From positions 1-44,712 of the IMG/VR virus record IMGVR_UViG_3300030943_000043: 44,712 nt of DNA; one strand, 5' to 3'. Of this stretch, positions 7,917 to 16,549 are shown piece by piece. Numbering within the stretch: position 1 is the stretch's first letter; each line of letters opens with the position of its first letter. A model generated the notes under the pieces. The model saw only the letters and a list, made by a program, of their open reading frames with translations, did not search any database and had not been told where the DNA came from. The stretch comes from a virus. A program made the translations under genes and the position numbers.

Positions 7917-9746
7917 ATGAGTTTAAATACAATCAATGAATCGATAGAAAAATTAGGATTGACTGCAGTCCAAAAAATACTATCGGAGGAAGTTATCATC
8001 ACAGAAAAAATCGATACATACCGTATTCTTTTTGAAAGAGTTGGGGATACTATAAACTTCTATAAGAAGGATAATACACCCATTGATTTGGTATCTCGAA
8101 CACTTACCGATATCTACGAAGATTCTATCACTGAACTTTCAATCTTGATAGAAAATGCGAATGTACCAGAAAACATGAGATTTGGGCTATATTACACACC
8201 AAATGAAAGACCTCTGAGGATACCATACATGAATATTCCAAAGTACATCCTTACTGATATAACATGTAAAAATGGTGCAAAACCTGAATGTTTGGACTAT
8301 GATATGGTCACTGAATGGGCAGGAAATTTATGTATTGGAATGCCTCCTATCATATTCAAAGGAAAACTATCACAAGATCAGATATCGAAACTGATAGCAT
8401 ATGATAATAAAACATTCATGGATGATTATGAAGATACTGCAACTAATTTTTCTCATATATTAACAGGAACCATTAATTCACCATATTCTAAACAAGACAT
8501 AATTGAAGGCATCATAATCAAATCAAAGGATAAACTTTTTCAAGTTATTTCATATGAGTTCGATATTTTAAATGAGGCGTACGAACACATAACTGTCCCA
8601 AGAGATTTTTATGATCTTACTCTGATGAGTGTTATAAATTTTCTAAATGAATATTCTCTTGCTCTGCCTTCCAATGTAAATAAGGAAACAGCGTATATTT
8701 CAATAATAAACGACATCTTCAATAAATATTGTGCAAAAAACAATCTAAATGAATCCATTGAATTAAAGTATTTAACACCAAGACAGTATGGCTACGCAGG
8801 AGAATTGAATAAAAAGTTCATAAACAACAAAGAAACTTTGACCATTCTATCAAAAGGAAAGATATATGAGGGCCTATACAAGGTGATACTTTCTTCATTT
8901 AGAAAAAACAAGAAGCCTTACGGTTTGTTAAATGAAAGTATGATAGAGAAATTTAATACGTATGTATATTTGATAAACACCGCAATTAACAATTTCGATA
9001 TCGAACCTGAAATATTGAATGAAGCTGACGAACCTGAAGTTTCTGTTGATCTTAACAAGGAGATGGACAAGGAAAAGGAAAATGATAACGTTGTTGTTGA
9101 TGCAATAAATAGAAGAGAATACACTGATGTTGATAATATGAGAGTTATATCATCAATACAGGTTGCATTTGAACCTAAGGCTAGGGATATTACAAAAGGA
9201 AAGACAAAATGTGCTATCTATCTCACAACATATAGACCATTTTCCAATGCTCAAATGGAAAACATCAATAAGATCATAGATAAATGGAATGTTCCAGTTA
9301 TCATCGCCGCTATAAGTAATAAATACAAGATGATTGGCACTGATTTTATTTTAAGTGATGAACTTGTTAAATCTCAAATGTCTGCCATTTGTAATTTTAA
9401 TAAGGAAACCGTTCCTTTTAATATCATGTTGGATTCTTGGAATCTAAAGGAGATTTTTGAATATTGTAGACCTGATTATGAACCAATTGTGATAATAACT
9501 GACATTGATAAAAAATCTGATCTTATGTTACAACTTTATTTTGAAGAGGAGATGATGGGTCATAGAATAAATGTTGATAAGGATTTTAACATAGGAGAGT
9601 TAGATAACACAGATAGGTTAATGGCGTTAAGAAGTATAGAGGATTCTGATGCAAGTTCATTTAACACATTAGTACCTCAGGCTATAAAGAATTTTTACTA
9701 CAACATTATTGAAGAATATAAAATATGGGTACCTAATAAACGATGA
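7917..9746 (+). CDS. RNA/DNA ligase-like domain fused to nucleotidyltransferase-like domain
   Basis: In this 609-residue protein the N-terminal ~250 residues resemble covalent nucleotidyltransferases (ligases). Motif I is EKIDTYR with K31 as the likely AMP-accepting lysine. A motif III-like FGLYYTPNERPL block precedes motif IV, EGIIIK at 197-202. A charged linker (~365-400) follows. The C-terminal ~200 residues (CAIYLTTYRPFSNAQMENI, then IAAIS, ending ALRSIEDSDASSFNTLVP) look like a HIGH-type cytidylyl/adenylyltransferase fold. The usual HxGH is not evident, so that domain may be inactive. The N-terminus MSLNTINES resembles the packaged-protein tags. A repair or sealing role is plausible; substrate is unknown. 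Confidence 0.6.
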   Translation: MSLNTINESIEKLGLTAVQKILSEEVIITEKIDTYRILFERVGDTINFYKKDNTPIDLVSRTLTDIYEDSITELSILIENANVPENMRFGLYYTPNERPLRIPYMNIPKYILTDITCKNGAKPECLDYDMVTEWAGNLCIGMPPIIFKGKLSQDQISKLIAYDNKTFMDDYEDTATNFSHILTGTINSPYSKQDIIEGIIIKSKDKLFQVISYEFDILNEAYEHITVPRDFYDLTLMSVINFLNEYSLALPSNVNKETAYISIINDIFNKYCAKNNLNESIELKYLTPRQYGYAGELNKKFINNKETLTILSKGKIYEGLYKVILSSFRKNKKPYGLLNESMIEKFNTYVYLINTAINNFDIEPEILNEADEPEVSVDLNKEMDKEKENDNVVVDAINRREYTDVDNMRVISSIQVAFEPKARDITKGKTKCAIYLTTYRPFSNAQMENINKIIDKWNVPVIIAAISNKYKMIGTDFILSDELVKSQMSAICNFNKETVPFNIMLDSWNLKEIFEYCRPDYEPIVIITDIDKKSDLMLQLYFEEEMMGHRINVDKDFNIGELDNTDRLMALRSIEDSDASSFNTLVPQAIKNFYYNIIEEYKIWVPNKR

Positions 9747-10741
9747 AATTAATCAAGGAATCTATAGAACACACATTTATAAGAGGAGACAAGGATAAAT
9801 TATCTAATTTAGGTTTAGGTAAAAGGGAAATTGTATATAAGTGGTTATTAGATAATTATACAGAAAAACGTATAGATATATTTATAATAAATGATGATTT
9901 TTCTATAGATGCATCTGGCGATATTTTTATTAGAGATTTTGCTGGAAACCTTCCAGAATTTATTCAATTTAGAAATATTTACGGTTCATTTTCATGTACT
10001 AATTCCGACTTAACAACACTGCGAGGTGGACCTGTCCGCGTAACTGGAGATTATTTTTGTAATTATAATAAGATGAAAACATTAGATTTTGCACCTATGT
10101 TTGTTGGTGGTGATTTTTCAATTGAATATAATGAATTAAAAATGATTGAAATAGCCTTATTTGCAAATAGAAAACCATATATTGGTGGTACAATAACATT
10201 TGGAGGAAGAGAAATAAGTGGAAGGAGTTTTATAAATGGGTTTTTTGAAAATTACAAACCAAACGTGTATGAATCATTTACCAAAAGTAATGATAAATTA
10301 TCAAATATTGGTGTCGGAAAAATAACACTTATAAAAAAGTGGTTGGAAGATGACTACGGTTTGCAATTAAATAAATATACACTTAGAGATGATTTAAGTA
10401 TAGATGTAGGAACATCTATTACTCTTCCAGATGGATTTGGGAATCTTCCAGATTATATCCAGTTTCATAAAATAGATGGAAATGTAAATTTTGAACACTG
10501 TGGATTGACAACTCTGAAAGGTTCACCTAAGATAGTAACCGGCGGGTTTTATATAGCCAATAATAATTTAACATCTCTAGATTTTGCACCAAGAAAAATA
10601 ATGGCTGGATCCATAAGTTGTGGAAATAATAATATTCCAAAAGAAGAAATACAAAAATATATAGATAGCAAACCAAAAATTAGTGGTTATCTTTATTCCG
10701 ATTATAAAGAATTTGAACAATATAAAATATTTAATTATTAA
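9743..10741 (+). CDS. LRR-like internal-protein-family member, two units
   Basis: The 332-residue protein has two tandem units. It begins MKLIKESIEHTFIRGDKDKLSNLGLGK, where the tag Glu is replaced by His. A second unit follows after VYE then SFTKSNDKLSNIGVGK, with an intact hydrophobic-x-Glu-Ser-Phe junction. Each unit has a DDFSID/DDLSIDV strand, a YIQF-type block and LTTLRGGP or LTTLKGSP repeats. ATGA overlap couples it to the ligase-like gene upstream. Confidence 0.85.
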   Translation: MKLIKESIEHTFIRGDKDKLSNLGLGKREIVYKWLLDNYTEKRIDIFIINDDFSIDASGDIFIRDFAGNLPEFIQFRNIYGSFSCTNSDLTTLRGGPVRVTGDYFCNYNKMKTLDFAPMFVGGDFSIEYNELKMIEIALFANRKPYIGGTITFGGREISGRSFINGFFENYKPNVYESFTKSNDKLSNIGVGKITLIKKWLEDDYGLQLNKYTLRDDLSIDVGTSITLPDGFGNLPDYIQFHKIDGNVNFEHCGLTTLKGSPKIVTGGFYIANNNLTSLDFAPRKIMAGSISCGNNNIPKEEIQKYIDSKPKISGYLYSDYKEFEQYKIFNY

Positions 10742-10742
10742 T

Positions 10743-12035
10743 ATGAAAAAAGTAACAGAATTTATCGATAATTCGCAAATATTAAATGAAGACGTAAACA
10801 TTATTGATCCTACACTTGCTCAACAATATTCACAACTTCAAAAACAAATGTTAGATAAGGATAATCAGATAAATGCCTTAAGAAAACAGATTAATACCGT
10901 TGAATCTGCAAAAGTTGAAATTCAAAAGATGATGGTAGCTATAGAACAACAGGCCGCAAAGATTGCACCCGTCCAACCTACGACACCACCTGCTGTCACT
11001 ACACAACCTACAACTAATGTTACTCCATCTGTTGCAAAAAGTGTCACAGTTGCATCACCACAACAAGGAGGTGTTGTATCGGAAAGTTATAATCAAAAAA
11101 ATATAAATCTCTTAAAGATTGCAATAGATAGAAATTCATATGAACTATTAGATGATGCTATAAATGAAGGTTCTGATGTAAATGCTGACGATAATTACGC
11201 TCTTAGAAATATTAAATACGAAAGACCTGCATCTATAAAAATGTTTAAAAGATTATTAGAAGATAAGAATATAGATGTTAATTTTGAAGATGGATGGTTA
11301 TTACGATATTTTGTTACACACAATAAACCCGAATATGTTGATATTCTTGTCAACTATTCATCCTATAAATTACCTTCTAATTTGACATTTTGGATGGATT
11401 GGGCATTAGAATATGGATATAATGAAATATTTAACATTCTTTCTAAAAAATCCAAAGTTAATGAGTCGGCCATAAACGAAACATTATTATATGAATCTGT
11501 TCAGATTTGGGACAAAAGAGATGTTAGTAATAAAGATCTAGAACAATTAATAAAATATATGGCAGCTGAGAACATAGAATATGATTTAGAGGAAGATACA
11601 ATAGAATTTGATATTGATGATTTAGATTCAGAATGGTCAGATAGATTGGAAGATATGGGATTTAAGGAAAGTTGGAAGGAAGCGGATGAACTTTATTTAG
11701 ATGATGAAAATATTGGCGATTCAGACCTTGAATATATTGATTTAGAAGAGCCTGAACTGGACGATAAAAAATTCACTGATATAAATGGAGATATTGAAGA
11801 TGTTAGTGTTTTTTATGTTAAAATTAAAAATAAAGGTGAAACATTAATAGGAAAGATTTTTAAATTAGATGATGATAGTGATTGGTCAAGTAAGATAGTT
11901 GTCGGCGAATTGTCATCATTTGATAAATTTGAATTCGATAAAGATTGGGATGAAATAGATATTATTGCATTTCTAAGAGATAATTATGATAGTGCTGAGG
12001 TTATAACTAAACAAAAATATGAAGAATATTTATGA
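10743..12035 (+). CDS. Coiled-coil/ankyrin-like protein with capsid-tag-like N-terminus
   Basis: I chose the ATG at 10743, just after the upstream stop, giving MKKVTEFIDNSQILNE. This is close in pattern to the T4 internal-protein leader MKTYQEFIAE. The 431-residue product has a coiled coil at roughly 20-75, a Pro/Thr/Gln-rich linker at 80-115 and ankyrin-like helices at about 113-240 (LLKIAIDRNSYELLDDAINEGSDVN). A very acidic C-terminal half contains LEEDTIEFDIDDLDSEW. Function is unknown. The same ankyrin-like style appears in the family fusion at 21780. Confidence 0.75.
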   Translation: MKKVTEFIDNSQILNEDVNIIDPTLAQQYSQLQKQMLDKDNQINALRKQINTVESAKVEIQKMMVAIEQQAAKIAPVQPTTPPAVTTQPTTNVTPSVAKSVTVASPQQGGVVSESYNQKNINLLKIAIDRNSYELLDDAINEGSDVNADDNYALRNIKYERPASIKMFKRLLEDKNIDVNFEDGWLLRYFVTHNKPEYVDILVNYSSYKLPSNLTFWMDWALEYGYNEIFNILSKKSKVNESAINETLLYESVQIWDKRDVSNKDLEQLIKYMAAENIEYDLEEDTIEFDIDDLDSEWSDRLEDMGFKESWKEADELYLDDENIGDSDLEYIDLEEPELDDKKFTDINGDIEDVSVFYVKIKNKGETLIGKIFKLDDDSDWSSKIVVGELSSFDKFEFDKDWDEIDIIAFLRDNYDSAEVITKQKYEEYL

Positions 12036-13582
12036 AAATATTAAAGGATCATATCAATATTAATGAGTCTTTTGAAAGAAATAATGCAAAATCTTCTAGT
12101 GATAAATTAGGAGTAATCGGTATAGGAAAGATAGAACTTATTAAAAAATGGCTTGATGAACATAGGATTTTTGATTATACCATAAATAATGATATGACCA
12201 TTGATTTGATAGGATCCGCATTCAAAAATCATGATTTAGAATTACATAGCTGTAAATTGACAGAATTTCCTTCATATATACAATTTGGACATGTAAAAGG
12301 GTGGGTAGATTTAAGAGACAATAAATTAACAAGTTTGCGTGGTTGCCCAAAAAACATAGGAGGTTTCTTTGATTGTGCATATAATAATTTAAAATCACTA
12401 GAAGGAGGCCCAGAAAAAGTAGGAGGCGATTATATGTGTTTTAGTAATCTCGATCTAGTTTCATTAGAAGGCGCTCCAAGATTATTGTATCCATCATTTA
12501 TTTTTAAATGTGAAAAAACAGGATTAACAAAACAATCATTAATTGATTATAAAAAAAATAATAAGATATTTTCAACAATAATTAGCGATTTTATCGGTAA
12601 TGATTTTAGTGAAATAAATAGAACAAAACAATTAGAAGAAAGTTTTATAAGAAATAATGATGATAAATTAAAGTCAATTGGCGTTGGTCATCGCAAACTC
12701 ATAGAAAAATGGATGGATGAGAATGTAAATTTAAGTGTAAAATATGATTATGAAATAAATTATGATTTTTCAATAGATGTATTTATCAAAGGACAACAAT
12801 ATTTTAATTTACCGGACAATATAGGAAATTTACCAGAGTATATACAATTCAATTATATAGATGGGTCTATGGATTGTACTAATTGTAAACTGACTTCATT
12901 AAGAGGTATGCCAAAAAAAGTTACCAGAGATTTTATATGTCGTAGAAATAATCTAATAAATCTTGATTATGCACCAACAGAAATAGGCGAGGATTTTAAT
13001 TGTAAACACAATCTTCGCATTTCTAAAAAAGAAGTACTTAAATATTTAGAAAAATCACATATAAATGGTGATTTTATATGTGATTTTGATGATCTAAATG
13101 TAGATGCACATTTAGAAGAAAGTTTTGTAAGAGATGTTAATAAACTTGATTCATTAGGAATAGGAAAAATTTATCTTATTAAAAAATTCATGGAACCATT
13201 AACAAGATCAAATATGAGGTATGAAATAAATCCTGATAACACAATCGATATTTTTGTAATAAATGAAAATTTTTTCCTTTTTCCAGATAATATTGGAAAT
13301 CTTCCATATTATATTCAATTTAATACTGTTCATGGATCTATTGATTGTAGTAAGTGTAATTTGACTACATTAAAAGGGATGCCAAGAATTGTGACGGTAG
13401 ATTTTAAGTGTCATAACAATCACTTAACTTCATTGGATTATGCTCCAGAATCAATAGGAGGTAGTTTTACTTGTGATAAAAACAAAATCACAAAAGAGAT
13501 GATAATAGAATATATTAAAAAGATAAATTTTAGTGGTTATCTTGATTCTGATTTTGGGGGTTACTATAAAACCGATCTCTAA
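12032..13582 (+). CDS. LRR-like internal-protein-family member, three units
   Basis: The 516-residue protein starts MKILKDHININE then SFERNNAKSSSDKLGVIGIGK. Units two and three start after LEE-SFIRNNDDKLKSIGVGH and LEE-SFVRDVNKLDSLGIGK. All three boundaries keep the hydrophobic-x-Glu-Ser-Phe pattern. The first unit has four repeats (LTSLRGCPKNI, LKSLEGGPEKV and others); the others have two, with DCTNC and DCSKC cysteine pairs. ATGA overlap joins it to the coiled-coil gene upstream, and it closes this transcription unit. Confidence 0.85.
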   Translation: MKILKDHININESFERNNAKSSSDKLGVIGIGKIELIKKWLDEHRIFDYTINNDMTIDLIGSAFKNHDLELHSCKLTEFPSYIQFGHVKGWVDLRDNKLTSLRGCPKNIGGFFDCAYNNLKSLEGGPEKVGGDYMCFSNLDLVSLEGAPRLLYPSFIFKCEKTGLTKQSLIDYKKNNKIFSTIISDFIGNDFSEINRTKQLEESFIRNNDDKLKSIGVGHRKLIEKWMDENVNLSVKYDYEINYDFSIDVFIKGQQYFNLPDNIGNLPEYIQFNYIDGSMDCTNCKLTSLRGMPKKVTRDFICRRNNLINLDYAPTEIGEDFNCKHNLRISKKEVLKYLEKSHINGDFICDFDDLNVDAHLEESFVRDVNKLDSLGIGKIYLIKKFMEPLTRSNMRYEINPDNTIDIFVINENFFLFPDNIGNLPYYIQFNTVHGSIDCSKCNLTTLKGMPRIVTVDFKCHNNHLTSLDYAPESIGGSFTCDKNKITKEMIIEYIKKINFSGYLDSDFGGYYKTDL

Positions 13583-13602
13583 AAACTATACGTTAGTATT
13601 CC

Positions 13603-13620
13603 CATATAATAATTAAATAC
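13603..13620 (+). promoter_or_regulatory. Possible promoter before the nucleotide-metabolism genes
   Basis: CATATAATAATTAAATAC lies 25 bases before the ATG at 13628, in the only gap (45 bases) before the kinase/hydroxymethylase pair. It resembles but does not match the GATATATA element. It could also be ordinary AT-rich spacer. Confidence 0.25.
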
Positions 13621-13627
13621 TTTATTT

Positions 13628-14209
13628 ATGAAGGTACTTATTATAGAAGGGATAGATAATGTCGGCAAAAATTCAGTTATCACATCCATTTGTGAACATT
13701 ATGAATACGACAATGTAACAATTCGTCATTGTGGTAAACCACCAAAAGATGTAGAAATTCCTTTCAGTTTCCAAACACATGCATTTTCAAACGAATTTAA
13801 GATAATGGATAAACTCTTAGACTCAGAAAAGAATGAGAACTATTATGAAAATAGAATTATATACAATAGATTTTATTTAGGCGAATATGTTTACGGACAA
13901 ATGTATAGAAATGTAACCCCTGAAAAAATACTCAGTTTTATAGATTTTTTTGAACAACGAATGTTACAATTTTTTGATCCTTATTTAATTACGTTGTATT
14001 CAACACCTGAATTCGCAGTTAAGGTAGAAGATGGATGTTCAATCTCAGAAAAAATAGAAGATAAAACAAAGGAAATTGAACTCTTCAAAACAATTCACAA
14101 TCATAGTGCTATAAATAATAAATTACTTCTAAAGATTGATAATTTAGGAGAATGGAAATCAAAGGAAGAAATAAATTCAACAATTTTAAATTTCATCAAT
14201 AAGAAATGA
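13628..14209 (+). CDS. Thymidylate-kinase-like (deoxy)nucleotide kinase
   Basis: The 193-residue size fits the dTMP kinase fold. The P-loop is EGIDNVGKN at residues 7-15, with the usual Ser/Thr after Lys replaced by Asn15 but followed by Ser16. A YNRFYLGEYVYG segment corresponds to the DR..xxS..Y region of dNMP kinases. The gene overlaps the dCMP hydroxymethylase gene by ATGA, so the kinase may phosphorylate hydroxymethyl-dCMP as T4 gp1 does, although it is not obviously a gp1 homolog. Substrate is inferred from context only. Confidence 0.7.
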   Translation: MKVLIIEGIDNVGKNSVITSICEHYEYDNVTIRHCGKPPKDVEIPFSFQTHAFSNEFKIMDKLLDSEKNENYYENRIIYNRFYLGEYVYGQMYRNVTPEKILSFIDFFEQRMLQFFDPYLITLYSTPEFAVKVEDGCSISEKIEDKTKEIELFKTIHNHSAINNKLLLKIDNLGEWKSKEEINSTILNFINKK

Positions 14210-14883
14210 ATAAAATAGAGGATATAAGGAAAATATTTGTTGAGAAATATAAAACTTTACAACTATCTGATACTATAACAGATACTATTGAAATAATTGG
14301 TGCTCAATTTATCGCAGATGCATCAACAATATTTGGTAACGTTAATGAAAATTATTTGACAAATGAGATTGCTTGGTATAAATCACAATCTTTAAATGTT
14401 AACGATATTCCAAACACGCCAAAGATTTGGACAACAGTCGCAGATCCTTCAGGATTTATAAATTCTAATTATGGATGGTGTATTTTTTCATCAGATAATA
14501 ATTATCAATATTATAATTGTCTTGCAGAATTAAAGGAAAATCCAAATTCTAGGAGAGCGACTATGATATACAATCGTCCTTCAATGTGGGATGATTATAA
14601 TAAGAATGGTATGAGTGATTTTATGTGTACATATAGCACACAGTATTTCATAAGGGATAATAAATTAGTCACCTTGGTGTTTATGAGATCAAATGATTCC
14701 ATATTCGGTTTTAAAAATGATTTAGGATGGCAAACATATGTGTCAAATAAATTAGTGAAAGATTTAAAAGGAACATACCCATTAATTGAAATGGAACCCA
14801 TAATTTGGCACGCGGGTAATTTACATATCTACCCAAGACATTACAAACTAGTTGAAGATTATATAAAAGAAAATAATTTATAA
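14206..14883 (+). CDS. 42: Deoxycytidylate 5-hydroxymethyltransferase (T4 gp42-like)
   Basis: The 225-residue protein converts dCMP to 5-hydroxymethyl-dCMP using methylenetetrahydrofolate. It follows remembered T4 gp42 closely along its length: IEIIGAQFIAD, IFGNVNENYL, SNYGWCIFSSDN, CLAELKENPNSRRATMIYNR, DYNKNGMSDFMC, RSNDSIFGFKND and LHIYPRHYKLV. The catalytic cysteine is C141 and the cytosine-selecting aspartate is D172, where thymidylate synthase has Asn. The 31-residue spacing equals that of C148 and D179 in T4. It ends about 20 residues short of T4 gp42. The phage DNA therefore probably contains modified cytosine (inference). Confidence 0.92.
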   Translation: MNKIEDIRKIFVEKYKTLQLSDTITDTIEIIGAQFIADASTIFGNVNENYLTNEIAWYKSQSLNVNDIPNTPKIWTTVADPSGFINSNYGWCIFSSDNNYQYYNCLAELKENPNSRRATMIYNRPSMWDDYNKNGMSDFMCTYSTQYFIRDNKLVTLVFMRSNDSIFGFKNDLGWQTYVSNKLVKDLKGTYPLIEMEPIIWHAGNLHIYPRHYKLVEDYIKENNL

Positions 14884-15191
14884 TGAAAACACCAGAAATA
14901 AAAGCGTCAGTTGTAAAAGAAGCTCCGTTTATCACATGCGACTGTGGTGGTAAAATGTTTACAGAAGCAGTGATGTTTAAAAAAATATCGATGTTTGTTT
15001 CACCTACAGGAAAAGAGGAAATACTTCCTATAAGTGTTATTTTATGTAAAAAATGTGGTTTAGTACCATCTGCGTTCAATACGGATAGAATGATTCCACA
15101 GGAATATATTGCCTTTGCTGATTTACCAATCGATCTTAAATTTAAAATAACAAAAAGAGATGAACAGAAAATTATCCCTGACGCTGAGTGA
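14883..15191 (+). CDS. Small zinc-ribbon-like protein
   Basis: The 102-residue protein carries CDCGG near residues 20-24 and CKKCG near 57-61, a CxC...CxxC pattern suited to one zinc ion. The stretch between them is a beta-rich segment (FKKISMFVSPTGKEEILPISV). Similar small proteins occur in T4-like phages without assigned function. It overlaps the hydroxymethylase stop by one base and the next gene by 32 bases. Confidence 0.65.
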   Translation: MKTPEIKASVVKEAPFITCDCGGKMFTEAVMFKKISMFVSPTGKEEILPISVILCKKCGLVPSAFNTDRMIPQEYIAFADLPIDLKFKITKRDEQKIIPDAE

Positions 15192-15477
15192 TGATATTTT
15201 TTCTGTATCTACTGAATGTTCTTTAGATTCATTAGTTAAACTTAAAGAATTTGGTTTAGATCCTCTTAGAGTGATTCTTTCAACTCTTGATAAAGAATTA
15301 AATATCTTGCGTTCAAAGGAAGGAAATAAAAATTACAATTTGGGTAAAGGAAAATATGCTGTTAGAGTTAGAACTACCAATGAACCAATAATTGTTAGAT
15401 TCAATAAAAAATTTAACAATTGGAATGATTTAACATTTGGCGGACATTATGAATACAATGAATTAATATTTAAATAA
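15160..15477 (+). CDS. Small hypothetical protein
   Basis: The 105-residue protein has the only in-frame ATG at 15160, which overlaps the zinc-ribbon gene by 32 bases. A downstream non-ATG start cannot be excluded. It is lysine-rich and mixed alpha/beta: an N-terminal helix around DSLVKLKEFGLDPLRVILSTLDKEL, then KGKYAVRVRTTNEPIIVRFNKKF strands. I do not recognise it. Confidence 0.6.
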   Translation: MNRKLSLTLSDDIFSVSTECSLDSLVKLKEFGLDPLRVILSTLDKELNILRSKEGNKNYNLGKGKYAVRVRTTNEPIIVRFNKKFNNWNDLTFGGHYEYNELIFK

Positions 15478-15502
15478 ATAATAACAATAAATTTTAGAAA
15501 TT

Positions 15503-15706
15503 ATGGAAATGGTAACGTATTACAAAGTAGTTGTAAAGGTTGAAATTGAAAATGAAAAAGGTAAGGTTAAAAAAACACCAGAACTTTATATCGTAGAAGC
15601 AGTTTCACCTACCGATGTAGAAGCAAAGATTGCCAAAAAATTGTCGGGCCTTGATTATGAAATCGCTGGCATTAACATCACAAAAATTATCGACATTATT
15701 CGATAA
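15503..15706 (+). CDS. Small conserved protein, DUF4494-like
   Basis: The 67-residue protein MEMVTYYKVVVKVEIENEKGKVKK then TPELYIVEAVSPTDVEAKI resembles the N-terminal pattern of DUF4494. That family is found mainly in Bacteroidota and their phages and has unknown function. The assignment rests on remembered pattern and is tentative; this copy is about half the usual length. It is the last gene before a strong terminator. Confidence 0.6.
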   Translation: MEMVTYYKVVVKVEIENEKGKVKKTPELYIVEAVSPTDVEAKIAKKLSGLDYEIAGINITKIIDIIR

Positions 15707-15721
15707 TCAAACACACATCTC

Positions 15722-15765
15722 TGAGAGCTGATATCATAATATATGATACCGGTTCTCATTTTTTT
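15722..15765 (+). terminator. Strong rho-independent terminator
   Basis: A 16-position stem (15722-15737 with 15743-15758) has one mismatch and two G-T pairs around an AATAT loop. Seven T residues follow. It ends the kinase/hydroxymethylase transcription unit. Confidence 0.85.
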
Positions 15766-15786
15766 ATATATAGATATAAAAATAAC
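15765..15786 (+). promoter_or_regulatory. Putative promoter element after terminator
   Basis: TATATATAG at 15765-15773 followed by GATATAAAAATAAC lies about 20-28 bases before the ATG at 15793 and directly after the terminator. It is a variant of the recurring GATATATA element. Confidence 0.35.
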
Positions 15787-15792
15787 AATGAG

Positions 15793-16164
15793 ATGACTAT
15801 TCAAAATTATAAAGGTGATAAATTTGTTTTTCATGAATTTTTTACAAATAGTGATGGTAAACAATCAGGTTCGGGATTTATAGGTTTTTATCTAGGAATT
15901 ATTGCAGGTTTGTGTTTTGTAGCTGCGATGATAGGATATTTCTTAAAAATGCCAGATACTGTAAATGTAATGGAACAAATAATAATATTGTGTGGAATCG
16001 CCGGCGGGTTGTTAGGAGTTAGGAAGGTTATAAGTGCAAAAGTTGCAGCTTTACAAAACGAAACTATAACAGAAACTTCTACATCTACAACAGTTCCACC
16101 CATAATACAAACGCCAATAGAAACATTAACAGAAACAAAGATCACTTCTAATCCAGTAAAATAA
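15793..16164 (+). CDS. Small membrane protein with two predicted transmembrane segments
   Basis: The 123-residue protein has hydrophobic stretches at roughly 29-51 (FIGFYLGIIAGLCFVAAMIGYF) and 60-78 (MEQIIILCGIAGGLLGV) separated by a short loop. A Thr/Pro-rich tail (TETSTSTTVPPII) follows. The first ATG after the promoter is out of frame with an early stop; 15793 opens the long frame. Two-segment topology fits a holin or other small phage membrane protein, but nothing specific confirms that. Confidence 0.65.
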   Translation: MTIQNYKGDKFVFHEFFTNSDGKQSGSGFIGFYLGIIAGLCFVAAMIGYFLKMPDTVNVMEQIIILCGIAGGLLGVRKVISAKVAALQNETITETSTSTTVPPIIQTPIETLTETKITSNPVK

Positions 16165-16165
16165 A

Positions 16166-16489
16166 ATGCCAAACAATGTTGATCTTTCCAAAGTCATTGA
16201 TAAAATACATGCTTTGGAAACAGCCCCAAATGGATGGGTTAATCCATTGACAATAGAATATGTTGTTATGCCTATTTCTGAAATGGTGAATTGGAGAGTT
16301 AAAGGTACACAACACACGTTCACTATACCGTTGATGAGATTACATTATTTAAGTGAGGGAAATTATGCAAAACATTTTGAAGAGGTTCTATACTCTTTTC
16401 GACAACAATATAAAGATTGGGAAACAGAAGGGTTCAAATATGAATGGACAAGAGAATATAGAGACCAATTTAAAAATTATATTACCTGA
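16166..16489 (+). CDS. Hypothetical phage protein
   Basis: The 107-residue protein MPNNVDLSKVIDKIHALETAPNGW is mixed alpha/beta with several Trp and Tyr residues near the C-terminus (YSFRQQYKDWETEGFKYEWTREY). I do not recognise it. It starts one base after the previous stop, which indicates an operon. A possible small gene overlaps its 3' end. Confidence 0.65.
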   Translation: MPNNVDLSKVIDKIHALETAPNGWVNPLTIEYVVMPISEMVNWRVKGTQHTFTIPLMRLHYLSEGNYAKHFEEVLYSFRQQYKDWETEGFKYEWTREYRDQFKNYIT

Positions 16490-16547
16490 AGACAAAACTA
16501 AAATAGTCATCACTAATATAAAGATTAATAAGATCAAATTTAAATAG
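16440..16547 (+). CDS. Possible very small gene bridging a 60-base gap
   Basis: The ATG at 16440 gives 35 residues, MNGQENIETNLKIILPEDKTK and onward, ending two bases before the next start. It fills the gap that would otherwise separate two tightly packed genes and overlaps the upstream CDS by 50 bases. A longer in-frame version from 16353 is less likely because of its deeper overlap. Coding potential is uncertain. Confidence 0.35.
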   Translation: MNGQENIETNLKIILPEDKTKIVITNIKINKIKFK

Positions 16548-16549
16548 AT

